Shown here: positions 1 to 10,946 of the stretch, piece by piece
Numbering within the stretch: position 1 is the stretch's first letter
Layout of the letters: the number at the start of each line of letters is the position of its first letter
NCBI GenBank assembly: GCA_033398695.1
Contig: CM065806.1
Location: forward strand, 42,433,001 to 42,497,000
Length of the DNA: 64,000 nucleotides
Direction: 5' to 3'
DNA from: Orobanche coerulescens
Lineage: Eukaryota; Streptophyta; Magnoliopsida; Lamiales; Orobanchaceae
Position numbers and translations under genes: made by a program
Notes under the pieces: model-generated
What the model was told of the DNA's origin: nothing
The model's database searches: none
Seen by the model: the letters and a program-made list of their open reading frames with translations, nothing else

Positions 1-60
1 AGCCGACCCCAAATCATTTTGGGACTAAGGCTTAGATGTTGTTGTTGTTGTTGTTGTTGT
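1..60 (+). mobile_element. SINE 3' end, truncated by window edge
   Basis: The segment reads CCGACCCCAAAT, then TTTTGGGACTAAGGCTTAG, and ends in a run of GTT trinucleotides. A short CCCAAAAT-type hairpin followed by GGGACTAAGGCTT and a (GTT)n tail is the usual 3' end of plant tRNA-derived SINEs of the Au-like kind. It interrupts the G 3' LTR: the sequence after it resumes at the position matching 5911 in the intact LTR copy, which has no SINE there. The tRNA-like head lies outside the window. Confidence 0.75.
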
Positions 61-547
61 ATACAAGTATACCAATAACAAAAATAAATCATATACATTA
101 TGATTTAGATTCCCAAAACTCGAATACGATTTATAATCTCAAATCTCCTATGATTACGATTATAAACATTGCTATACGAATTATACACGAATGAAACGGA
201 AACCATTCATTAAATACTATAAACTGAGCAAGTAATAACTTACCTCGATACCGATACGACGATGATGAAGCCATCACTAATCTCATTGTCTTCGTCTACT
301 AGCTCCTCGGCCCTGACCAACGCCATTCACGAACATACTCGAACACGACCGCAACATACGGTTATAAACACCGATCAATAATCTCAACCTATTACAATAA
401 TCGATAAACAACAAGTTCGACAACAATCAACAATCGATAAAACCGATTCACAAACCCAACGGCAAAACAATATCTCGATTAAACGCTAGTCGGATCAATC
501 CATCTCAAACCAGCACGAATTCATAACCACAACACGAAAATACTGCA

Positions 548-640
548 CTTTCTGCCCTCTTAGCGCACGTTAATCACTTAACGTAGCATGCGCTAAGTTG
601 CTCCCGTTAGCGTGCTCTAGCCAGTAGGCTTAGCGTGCGC
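548..640 (-). repeat. Minor TAGCGCACGCTA motif cluster in G LTR
   Basis: A few copies of the TAGCGTGCGCTA-type motif (minus-sense TAGCGCACGCTA) lie here, separate from the main array at 1350-1823. In the minus sense they lie downstream of the putative TATA box, so presumably in the transcribed leader. The matching cluster in the other LTR is near 6405-6500. Confidence 0.55.
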
Positions 641-1330
641 TATTGTCAGACTGTTTGCATGCTTTTCAGATACCGATCAACATATCAAGAACACTAAGTG
701 ATTCTAAACCATGTACATAGCTATCAAAACAACGAAATCCGATATCCTTTAACATATAAACAATCATCCAACTTATAATCCAAGTTCTATATCCATATAT
801 CATCTTCCTTAATATCAATACATGAAACATCAAGAACGTAACAACACTCCCTTAATCTTCCATTACAGAGAGTAATCATCGACAATAACATCAACATCCG
901 AAACTGATGAGAAGGATTAATCCACTTATCTCAAGAAAACGAACAACACAATTTAAACCACAAGAATCATATCAATATCTTCATATCAACAATAACATCA
1001 TCATAATCCGGTAACTCATCTCATAATCATGCTTATCAACTTGTTTATGTAATAATCATCAACTCAAGAACATCAACATTCAATCCAAAACCAAATCCAA
1101 AGATGAAGAGTGATTACCTTTATGAAGGAATGGATTTATTTCCAAGGTTGAATCCATTTCCAAGAATCACCAATGATTTCAAGAACAAAGCTTTAATCCA
1201 TGATTTCTATCTTAATCTTGTTAAGGATCACCACCTCATCGTGTTTGGGAACCTCAAGAACCTCCCAAAGCTCTCTCTATCGACTGAAGGTGAAAGAATG
1301 GACGAAATGATTCATAATACCCGTCTGTCC

Positions 1331-1338
1331 CTTATATG
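1331..1338 (-). promoter_or_regulatory. Putative TATA box of G LTR (left copy)
   Basis: The minus strand reads CCATATAAGG just downstream of the palindrome array. Its place at the array edge matches the TATA positions in the H, F and E LTRs. No transcript evidence is available. Confidence 0.5.
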
Positions 1339-1349
1339 GAATACATTAC

Positions 1350-1823
1350 TAGCGTGCGGTAAACCTTATGTTTAGCGTGCGCTACGGCCTTAGCGTGCTC
1401 TAATTGACCTTTGTTAGCGTGCGCTATCGCAGTCCAGAGACTACTGTCTGGCTTCGTACATGTGCTTACGTACGTAATGCCCATACATTAGCATACGCAA
1501 GTCCTTGCGTTTAGCGTGCGCTAACATCCGTTGACTCGTTTGTCTGTATGCTCCGAAGACTGGTCCACCCGCCGAAAGTGCTGACGAGGATAAGATTCCT
1601 TTTTGTCCGATATACAGTTAGCGTGCGCTAATCAACATGCATTAACGTGCGCTAACACTACATTACAACATTCGTTGACTTATCAGAACGTGCGCCGAAA
1701 GTGGCCTGGTCCACACGCAGATTACTTCTGATCTGACTGCATTAGCGTGCGTTATCTTATATCCGTAGCGTGCGCTAAACTTGCACGATAGCGTGCACTA
1801 CTCATGATTATTAGCGTGCGCTA
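1350..1823 (-). repeat. TAGCGCACGCTA palindrome array, G 3' LTR
   Basis: Motif starts (plus-strand TAGCGTGCGCTA and variants) fall at 1350, 1373, 1391, 1415, 1489, 1512, 1619, 1643, 1743, 1766, 1789 and 1812. Most neighbouring copies are 23-24 bp apart, and the roughly 11-bp spacers between them are not conserved. The array ends about 13 bp upstream (minus sense) of a TATA-like box. Confidence 0.85.
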
Positions 1824-2055
1824 ATAATGTTACACTTAGCCATTTTCAGCTATTCTTGTCCAACATCTCAACATACAGAATACGAACATACGGCATACTG
1901 AATACATATACTTCTTACATCCAATTGTCGACCAAGTACGACAATTATACTAATACAGATGTCTCGATCCTTCAATTATTTTACCCATACTGTACAGATT
2001 CCACGCTGTACAACATAACTCGGATAAAATAGTAGTGGAAATTCCGGATATTACA

Positions 2056-4470
2056 TACTACACCACTTAAAATAAGTTTCGTCCTCGAAACTTGCAATCC
2101 GTCATAGAAAAACCAACAAACCGTTCAACCAAAATATTCCGAAACCATCACGACAACGACCAATCATCATCATTTAACGAATAACCAAAACAGCATACTT
2201 ACAAATACGCAGGTCGACGATCTCCTGAGATACTAGCAAGTGACCTCACAGTAAAGCTTCAACACGCTTACGATCACAATTCCATGAGCCTCAACAAAAA
2301 TATAACATCTTCGGAAGAAATATTCTATCCGTTTCAAATCCTGTCTGCCTGATTACACAATCAAGTCCAAATCCTGATACAAATCAATAATACACGATAC
2401 ATCTGTGAAACAACTGCCCAACACCATGGCAACGAATCCCGAAATGTCGACACAAAATCTGAACGCTCAGATGATCACCAGTAATGATCAACCCATAAAT
2501 TAATCGAGAACATCATTGACATGATAAACTCTAATATGACCAATCCAAAGGTCGAAACGCAATCGAGAATGTCATCACCATGATAAACTCCAACACGGTC
2601 AACATAGAACCACAGAAACAGATATACGAAAGAATAACATTCTCAAAACGACAAATCAATCACGTACAGTAGATCTCAATAAACATACCCGACTGGCGAA
2701 CATTCCCCTCGGCATACGAACAACGAATCGCAAATCGACGAACATACCAATTCATACAAGGAGTGGGAACGACCACTCAATATCCAAAACAACCAGCATG
2801 GAGTCACCATCCCCAAATTTACACTTACAAAGAAATCATTCAAAGATCACTATGGTAAAATTGCGCTACTACCGCACCAATGGAATCACATAGCACATAT
2901 GTCCCGGTTTCACAAAATCCAAAGTTCCAAAATTACATCCTGTGCATGAATTCTACATCATGCAGCATATCCTTCTTATCCGATCAATCAACTGATCATC
3001 CCTGGATAACCAACTACCATACTGAAGTTCGAATCTTTATTCATCGTTCCATACTGACGTCTTATTCAGTTCGTGAGTCACACTTAGACTTCACCATGAT
3101 ATGCAAAATACGTATGTATATCAATCACATTTTCAAAACCAGTTTGAAATCACATAGTCTCGTCAAGAAGACAAATTTTCAAAAGTTCTTTCAAAAATTT
3201 CAAAACTCAAAACATAAAATTTCGTAAGACCACAAAATAATTTTTGAAAAATTAAACTGGCTCGCTGGTGCCAAGTATTCGATAACAGTTTCCTTCGATT
3301 CTACACGATTTCGAAGTTTCAAATGAAAACTATGCAAATGCTGGACTACATCCATACTACTGTATACCAATTCGGTTCGCTATTCCATCGGGAAACCACA
3401 CGATAAAGTTCCGAAATTTCAATATATAAATTCTGACTAAAAACTCCTTTTCCACATATGACTCGCAACGTCCACCATTAACCCATTCCTGGATCACCTC
3501 AAATATGCTATGGTAAAACATGGAAACCAATCAACAAATCAAACACAGCGAAAGACTTCCCGAGAGGTTTCATTTGAATCAATAAATCAAAACTCCGAAA
3601 GGCAGAAACGAAATAGGTAAACGATTGATAAAGTGTTTTACAAGTCTCGGGAGTTTTAAGAAAACAGAAAAGCCTTTTGAAACATTAGGGTCTCAGCCCG
3701 TATCTCGTTCCGCATTACAAGAAGTAGAAAACTCTTTTCGGACCCTAAGTCCTGAGTTGTAAAACAATTTCAAAAATCTATTGGGTCTCGGCCCAAAAAT
3801 CATTTACGGTAAAACATCCGTAAAACATTCGTGAAACGTTCATTTTGAAAAGTATCATTTTCAAATGCTCAAAAACAGTTCATATATCACAAAATGAACT
3901 AACATGACTACATGTTCTTCTCAACAATCCACAGTCCTTCTCCCGAATACATAATTCCGTTCCAAAACTTAACCGACATAATGATTTCCAACATCATAGT
4001 TTCTCAAATCTCCAATCCTGTCCCAATTCTGTCACTTTATACTGTAACGCATAATATTTGCTGAATCTCAAAGCATATCAACTTAGAACGGCAATAAATC
4101 TCAATATAATTCAAGAATCCAAATACTTACAGATCGTGAAGCCGACGATTCCCCGTGGTACTGGCACATGTCTCGACTCAAGAAAAATACTCGACACAGA
4201 TATTTTCAAAACACGCATTTTGCAAAAAAATCAGTTCAACTCAAGAACACAATACATCTCATTCCAGAGAATCTCGTTAACACCATTTGGAAAAGTTTAC
4301 AACAACCCCAGTACTATACTGGTAAATCACTTAACGCATAAGCCCGAGTGAACAACAAAAACTCAGAGCTCAAACACTTGTCAACCGACAACTCGAATGA
4401 CGCGACAAAACACAACCCAACTCGACCCGACTGCCTAGGTTTTCACAAACTAAGCTCTGATACCATATTC
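2056..4470 (-). mobile_element. Element G internal region, non-autonomous
   Basis: The 2.4 kb between the two G LTRs has no recognisable gag or pol domain in any frame. The end next to the 3' LTR carries, on the minus strand, the GGACGAAACTTATTTTAAG-type sequence seen just before the 3' LTR of Tekay-type elements, and the other end carries the primer site. This is the layout of a LARD-like element mobilised in trans. Short open frames (such as plus-strand 2880-3227) show no family resemblance and I do not call them genes. Confidence 0.7.
4454..4465 (-). other. Primer binding site of element G (iMet tRNA)
   Basis: The minus strand reads TGGTATCAGAGC, the standard complement to the 3' end of initiator Met tRNA, five bases from the LTR end at 4471. 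It fixes element G as minus-strand with its 5' LTR on the right. Confidence 0.9.
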
Positions 4471-5504
4471 TGTAACACCCCTAGAGCCATCCAGGAATAT
4501 TACAGCGCTGTGGGCCCCGAGATGGAACCCACAAGGCTGAAGGAAATTTTCGCAAACATTTACAAAGGTCCAAGAGGCCAACAACGGTACTATCTTTTAA
4601 AAACATTCGAAGACTTTATAAAACTCATTTATCAAAACCGTCGTAGAATCTCATTTGAAACCACAAGGCCTAAAATGCCAAAACTCAATAGTTTAAAAAC
4701 ATACGTTAAGCTATCGCTTACACGTACCAACAGAACAAATTTAGAAAACGATTTCCAAAGTAACCTAAGTTACCAGATACCAATAGGTCATTTTAAAAAT
4801 ACTCACGCAGCGGGTAAAGATAAACATTCGAAATATTCTAGCAGCGAAAAACAACAACTGATCAGAAACTCAAAACACAAATACATGTCCTAGCCAATAT
4901 CCTCCGGGAAGCTCATCTCTTCACGACCGCTACAAGCTTGATAATCCAAGAACCTAAAAAGAAAGCCCACGACGGGGTCAGCCATAATATCCAACAATGA
5001 TAACCATCACATCACGTCAATAATTACATATCAATGGAAATACTAAGTAAGAATACGACCAATGTAATCTTACTGTCGTAACTTTACGAAAATCCATGAT
5101 TCGTATCCTTAACAACATAATAAGATAATACCAAAATATCTGTATGGTATCTCAACAATACCCAAGGCTCTCAAAACATTATCATAACTCACGATACGGA
5201 AATTATACCAACTCTGGCCAATTCAATCCATCGGTTAACGTCGACAATTCCAATACGATAATCGATTGTCCATCAAAGACAAGTATCAAGGAAATACGGA
5301 ACATACCTCAAGGTACGAAATACCATTACCATCACGTCCGTCTAATCCGAGATCAGATCAACACAACATACGGACATGGTCCTAACACAAGACCTACAAA
5401 TGCATACTCATATGACAACGTCAAAATGCTCACATCAATAACAACACTGTATACTTATGGCAAACCCATAATATACATATGCACAATAACAACACGTAGG
5501 TAAT

Positions 5505-5645
5505 CCGATGATCCAGCGTTCACTGCCTAGATCCCACGATGACCCCGTCAGACCAACCGTGGTGGAAAAACCTGTCCGATGATCCAGCGCGCGCTAGCAT
5601 AGATCCCCCGATGATCCCGTCGGACCAACACGAGGTGGACATATG
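5505..5645 (-). repeat. 71-bp-spaced direct repeat pair in G LTR
   Basis: CCGATGATCCAGCG recurs at 5505 and 5576, each followed by GATCCC, then CCCGTC, then GACCAAC in the same order. The A and E LTRs carry a diverged pair in the equivalent region with 72-73 bp spacing, which supports distant homology of the three LTR families. Confidence 0.7.
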
Positions 5646-7198
5646 ACAACAATGCACAACTGCACAAAACAACATTACACAATACACGACAACAACAATG
5701 CACAAATGCATGACAGCAACGATACACGAATATATCACGACATGATCGACACAAATAATAAAAATGAATAGAGTACTTGCCCCGAGTCCTTCGAGAATGA
5801 TCTCAATGTCTAAACCATAACGAACCATTATCCTCAATACTCGACGGTCCAAAGTATCACGGATTGCAGATAATTCATATCTTCGTCTTTATCACAATAT
5901 ATCCTCGATATACAAGTATACCAATAACAAAAATAAATCATATACATTATGATTTAGATTCCCAAAACTCCAATACGATTTATAATCTCAAATCTCCTAT
6001 GATTACGATTATAAACATTGCTATACGAATTATACACGAATGAAACGGAAACCATTCATTAAATACTATAAACTGAGCAAGTAATAACTTACCTCGATAC
6101 CGATACGACGATGATGAAGCCGTCACTAATCTCATTGTTTTCGTCTACTAGCTCCTCGGCCCTGACCAACGCCATTCACGAACATACTCGAACACGACCG
6201 CAACATACGGTTATAAACACCGATCAATAATCTCAACCTATTACAATAATCGATAAACAACAAGTTCGACAACAATCAACAATCGATAAAACCGATTCAC
6301 AAACCCAACGGCTCAACAATATCTCGATTAAACGCTAGTCGGATCAATCCATCTCAAACCAGCACGAATTCATAACCACAACACGAAAATACTGCACTTT
6401 CTGCCCTCTTAGCGCACGTTAATCACTTAACGTAGCGTGCGCTAAGTTGCTCCCGTTAGCGTGCTCTAGCCAGTAGGCTTAGCGTGCGCTATTGCTGTAC
6501 AGTTTGCATGCTTTTCAGATACCTATCAACATATCAAGAACACTAAGTGATTCTAAACCATGTACATAGCTATCAAAACAACGAAATCCGATATCCTTTA
6601 ACATATAAACAGTCATCCAACTTATAATCCAAGTTCTATATCCATATATCATCTTCCTTAATATCAATATATGAAACATCAAGAACGTAACAACACTCCC
6701 TTAATCTTCCATTACAGAGAGTAATCATCGACAATAACATCAACATCCGAAACTGATGAGAAGGATTAATCCACTTATCTCAAGAAAACGAACAACACAA
6801 TTTAAACCACAAGAATCATATCAATATCTTCATATCAACAATAACATCATCATAATCCGGTAATCCATCTCATAATCATGCTTATCAACTTGTTTATGTA
6901 ATAATCATCAACTCAAGAACATCAACATTCAATCCAAAACGAAATCCAAAGATGAAGAGTGATTACCTTTATGAAGGAATGGATAGATTTCCAAGGTTGA
7001 ATCCATTTCCAAGAATCAACAATGATTTCAAGAACAAAACTTTAATCCATGATTTCTTTCTTAATCTTGTTAAAGATCACCACCTCACCGTGTTTGGGAA
7101 CCTCAAGAACCTCCCAAAGCTCTCTCTATCGACTGAAGGTGAAAGATTGGACGAAATGCTTCATAATACCCGTCTGTCCCTTATATGGAATACATTAC

Positions 7199-7672
7199 TA
7201 GCGTGCGCTAAACCTTATGTTTAGCGTGCGCTACGGCCTTAGCGTGCGCTAACTGACCATTGTTAGCATGCGCTATCGCAGTCCAGAGACTACTGTCTGG
7301 CTTCGTACATGTGCTTACGTACGTAATGCCCATGCATTAGCGTACGCAAGTCCTTGCGTTTAGCGTGCGCTAACATCCGTTGACTCGTTTGTCTGTATGC
7401 TCCGAAGACTGGTCCACCCGCCGAAAGTGCTAACGATGATAAGATTTCTTTTTGTCCGATATACAGTTAGCGTGCGCTAATCAACATGGATTAACGTGCG
7501 CTAACACTACATTACAACATTCGTTGACTTATCAGAACGTGCGCCGAAAGTGGCCTGGTCCACATGCAGATTCCTTCCGATATGACTGCATTAGCGTGCG
7601 TTATCTTATATCCGTAGCGTGCGCTAAACTTGCACGATAGCGTGCACTACTTATGATTATAAGCGTTCACTA
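7199..7672 (-). repeat. TAGCGCACGCTA palindrome array, G 5' LTR
   Basis: This is the second copy of the G array, with the same roughly 23-bp periodicity. It differs from the left copy at several motif positions, for example GCGTGCGCTA here against GCGTGCGGTA or GCGTGCTCTA on the left. Many differences are in CpG dinucleotides, as expected for methylated repeats. A TATATGG/CCATATAA box sits at 7180-7187. Confidence 0.85.
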
Positions 7673-7911
7673 ATAATGTTACACTTAGCCATTTTCAGCT
7701 ATTCTTGTCCAACGTCTCAACATACAGAATACGAACATACGACATACTGAATACATCTTACATCCAATTGTCGACCAAGTACGACAATTATACTAATACA
7801 GATATCTTGATCCTTCAATTATTTTACCCATACTGTACAGATTCCACGCTGTACAACATAACTCGGATAAAATAATCTTAAACAACAGTAGTGGAAATTC
7901 CGGATATTACA

Positions 7912-8171
7912 TCATCAACTTTACCACTTTTCTCATAAATTCGGTAGAATCCTTTGCGTCGCTTCTTTGCACCATTATGCAAATATCTAGAGCAGAATAT
8001 TAGACACTCTTCAGCCAGATAACCTTCTGCTATAGAAGCCTCTGGGCGACTTCTATTTTTAACATAAGATTTCAGCTTCCCCAAGTACCTCTCTATAGGA
8101 TACATCCACCAACCACACACTGGTCCACCAACTTTTATTTCAACGACCAAGTGAACCGGCAAGTGGACCAT
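7912..8171 (-). pseudogene. CACTA (En/Spm) transposase fragment, DUF4218-like
   Basis: The minus-strand translation contains HLPVHLVVEIKVGGPV, WMYPIERYLGKLKSYVKN and ASIAEGYLAEECLIFCSRYL. This is the conserved C-terminal domain (DUF4218) of plant TNP2-like CACTA transposases. Only about 87 codons remain. The reading is cut at 7911 by the end of the G 5' LTR and at 8172 by the start of the H LTR. Nothing else of this CACTA element is seen nearby, and no link to the CACTA element at 39695-45108 can be shown. It is a fragment and not functional. Confidence 0.88.
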
Positions 8172-8306
8172 TGTAATACCCGAGATTTCTGATATGTAAT
8201 TGAACCTTGTGATATTGTTATTGTTGCATTTTGATCTGAGTATTATTCTCCGTATTTCATGATCCGGTGTTGTTGAGCGCATGATTTCATTGTGATTCTG
8301 CGCGTG

Positions 8307-8602
8307 TAGCGCACGCTATCGACTATATGTAGCGTACGCTAATTTGGATCCGTAGCGCACGCTATGTATGAACCTTAGCGCGCGCTACACGTAGTCAGCA
8401 TGATTGAGACAGGGCGGTAGGTGAGATCGGCTGTGGATCTCGGTCGGATTATGTCGGGATGAACCTGGACGGCTTTCGGGAAAAAGCTAAGTCAACGCGG
8501 TAGCGCACGCTACTGATATGAGGATAGCGCATGCTAAATGCTGAGTACAGTGAAGTCAGTAAGCCGTTAGCGCACGCTATGAATATGGACTAGCACGCGC
8601 TA
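8307..8602 (+). repeat. TAGCGCACGCTA palindrome array, H LTR
   Basis: Copies start at 8307, 8330, 8353, 8376, then 8501, 8525, 8568 and 8591. Spacing is 23, 23 and 23, then 24 and 23. Spacers such as TCGACTATATG and ATTTGGATCCG are unrelated. The last copy ends 12 bp before the TATA box. The motif has the same orientation relative to transcription as in G and E. Confidence 0.9.
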
Positions 8603-8614
8603 ATAACCACTTTC

Positions 8615-8622
8615 TATAAATA
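8615..8622 (+). promoter_or_regulatory. TATA box of H LTR
   Basis: TATAAATA followed by GGACAGC gives a strong plant TATA context directly after the palindrome array. It defines the array as the promoter-proximal end of U3. Confidence 0.7.
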
Positions 8623-9284
8623 GGACAGCATCTTTTTTCGTATTTTCAGTCTTTTCACTTCCCACATCCGAATCCTTGGACTTGCACGCGCTAATAACCA
8701 TTTACATCATTCGCATCAAAATCATATGCACGTAACGGAATGTAATACATGTACTTGCCTTGGATGACACGACGCGAAGAAAACGGCGAAAGGAAAGGTT
8801 CCGATCCGAACAATCTTCCCAAACTCGTCCCTAACACAAAATGATATACAACCAATCTCAACAATACGAATACGAAGAAATTCGTCCTAGTTCTACCCGT
8901 TGGGACAATTCATCGAACATCAAAAGGGCATAGGGAGTTGAAATTGGTCAACGGTGTAATAGCGGGATTTCATCCCATCCAATAACAAGGGAACCAAGAA
9001 TCACGAGTATACTATCGAAATCTAACAACAACATCGGTTAAATCGGATTAAAAGACAAGATCACCACCAAACCCTCTCCAAATTCATACTAGGGTTCTAG
9101 GGGATAATACCTTGATTCGAAGCCGAGCAATAGATGATTTGGTGTTGTGGTGATGATATGATGCTAAGTTATACTTTCCAACCGGTGTTGGGATGAAAAT
9201 CTGACGAACCCTTGCCTTGGAAGTCGCCCCGTCGCGAAGAAGAGAAGAGGAATGAGAAAATGACGGGAAAAAATGACTCCTGCC

Positions 9285-9294
9285 AGTTTATAAA
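9285..9294 (-). promoter_or_regulatory. Putative TATA box of F LTR
   Basis: GTTTATAAAC lies immediately downstream (minus sense) of the TTACGGCCGTAA array, at the same relative position as the TATA box in E and H. Confidence 0.55.
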
Positions 9295-9303
9295 CCGACT
9301 GGT

Positions 9304-9617
9304 GTTACGGCCGTAACACCTCATTCATACGGCCGTAACTAGTGGATATTACGGCCGTAATTACATGCATTTACGGCCGTAACAAGTTCTACGGATAGGT
9401 CTGGGCAAAACCGACGAAGCGCACTTACGGCCGTATGATCTAAGAGATACGGCCGTAACATTTCTTACGGCCGTAATCGGTACATTATACGCCCGTAAGT
9501 TGCTACTGGAGTCTCATGCAGGGAAAAAACGAAGCTGGCTTACGGCCGTACGGTGAAGGACTTACGGCCGTATCTCTCGAACATTACGGCCGTAACATGA
9601 GGGTTTACGGCCGTAAC
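9304..9617 (-). repeat. TTACGGCCGTAA palindrome array, F LTR
   Basis: TACGGCCGTA cores start at 9306, 9328, 9350, 9372, then 9426, 9448, 9466, 9488, then 9541, 9563, 9585 and 9606. Almost every step within a cluster is 22 bp, with spacers of unrelated sequence. The perfect 12-bp palindrome contains two CpG sites. The array stops about 11 bp from a TATA-like box. Confidence 0.9.
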
Positions 9618-10946
9618 CTGCTACAGACATCAGTTGTGAGAAAATAAAGCTCAACGACAACCGGATAGAATAGATACTTAACGAGTATACGAAGATTTCC
9701 TCGATGGGATGATTGCCATAATCAACACGTGGCTCGACAACGATCAGGAGGTCGATAAACGAATAACAACCACAATGCCCAAAATAAATCAGAATTATAA
9801 AAATGACCCCAAACATCCGGAATTCACGATACGACGTCGGATTAACAAACCGAAAGTTCCAACACGACCAACTCAACCATACAAACTTATACGAGTCGAG
9901 AAACAACGGAAACGAACAAGTTTTACGAGAATCGAACGCACATGCGGCAAGGTATAATTCAAAATGAAATTATGCAAAAACATCCTCGAAACTCGACCAG
10001 ACGGAAAACTCCAAGAACAAAAATAGATTCAGAATTCCAAAACAGTGCTAAGCGAGTTGTCCGAAACGAACATACACCAAAAATAGAAATTACCGAAAAT
10101 AGAAAACACGGATATTACACTAAGAATGTAAGTTCATTAAGAATACTTACTAGAGATAGCCACTTACCCGACACCATTATCATATTCATCACAATACCTC
10201 CATCGTGAACAATCAATCACAACACAACAACACAATTAACAAGGAATACACGATTCCACAACATTAAACAAGCAGGGGTATCATTAAAGCCCTCAACGTT
10301 CAAAATAATCAAATTATAATCAATTCACACGAATCATATTCGCGAGGATAGACCAACCATCGCAAACCCAACATGTAAACTCTATTTCCAGGACACAAAT
10401 CGTATAAGAAAAATACTTGCCTGGATAATTGATGCTGAAAGAGCCGACGACCACGGATCACCCGGTCGATCCATTGAAATCCCAACCCTTATTATAAATA
10501 CATAATAGACAATTTAAAATATGGGTCCAATTTAATATCTTAGAATTTCAAGGTAATTAGTTAGACGATATATTACCTCATTTATTCCCTTTAATTTAAT
10601 TGATCGGATCAAACGCCAATGATAATCAACCCGGACCCACAACTCGATTATTGCTCCGAACACAACTCCAATCTCGAACTCATTCCGTAAGTCTAGTCTA
10701 CGATATCAAGGTTTTTCCTCCTCTCGCCTCCATCAACTCCATCACGTATATATACCTACATATAATGCGTATATATCACACATACACACCTTAACATACA
10801 CACATATATATATATATATACATCATATACAGCACAAAAAATAACACACAATATATATATAAGGTGTGTATGTGTGATATATACGCATTATATATATATA
10901 TATATATACACTCACAACACCCCATACACATAACATATATATATAA

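Larger units (their letters stand above)
61..2055 (-). mobile_element. Element G, 3' LTR (partial)
   Basis: This stretch is nearly identical to 5911-7911 and ends at the same GGATATTACA terminus, so the two are the LTR pair of one element. The start of the LTR on the minus strand is TGTAATATCCGG, a Tekay/Del-type terminus. The left part is off the window and a SINE sits at the edge. Differences from the other copy are scattered substitutions, many in the CpG-rich motif array, and a small indel near 2030. Confidence 0.85.
4471..7911 (-). mobile_element. Element G, 5' LTR (complete, 3.44 kb)
   Basis: The LTR is bounded by TGTAACACCC on the left and GGATATTACA on the right (TGTAATATCC...GGGTGTTACA on the minus strand). 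The primer site abuts the left edge. The right edge abuts a CACTA transposase fragment. Within it are a pair of 71-bp-spaced repeats (5505, 5576), a small motif cluster near 6405-6500, a TATA-like box near 7180-7187 and the main palindrome array. Confidence 0.88.
8172..8686 (+). mobile_element. Element H, truncated plus-strand LTR
   Basis: The segment begins with TGTAATACCCGAG, a Tekay-type LTR start, inserted in CACTA transposase sequence (possible TSD base pattern ACCAT before it). It holds a palindrome array, then a TATA box, then about 60 bp of probable leader. It stops near a repeated GCACGCGCTAATAACCA (8593 and again at 8687), after which the sequence belongs to the minus-strand LTR F. 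The exact junction is uncertain because of that repeat. Confidence 0.7.
8687..10119 (-). mobile_element. Element F, truncated minus-strand LTR
   Basis: The right end is CACGGATATTACA (minus-strand TGTAATATCCGTG), preceded by ACCGAAAATAGAAAA as in the E LTR end (ACCGAAAATCGAAAA). Stretches around 8750-8790 (TACTTGCCTTGG, ACGACGCG) and 9090-9150 (AGGGTTCTA, TACCTTGATTCG) align with E LTR at about 53800 and 54340. F is therefore a relative of E that lost its left part. It carries a different palindrome array. Its right terminus abuts the interior of the A 3' LTR. Confidence 0.75.

Noticed and set aside
1103..1375. 90-codon plus-strand frame beginning MKSDYLYEGMD, also at 6952-7224
   Set aside because: It is antisense to element G and lies in LTR duplicates, so its conservation only reflects LTR identity. 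Substitutions between the copies change amino acids freely and there is no family resemblance.
4348..4893. 181-codon plus-strand frame
   Set aside because: It crosses the primer site and LTR boundary of element G and is antisense to it. No domain is visible.
8307..9617. CRISPR-like layout of short palindromic repeats with regular spacers
   Set aside because: The repeats are only 12 bp, the spacers about 10 bp, and they sit in LTR promoters of a plant genome without cas genes.
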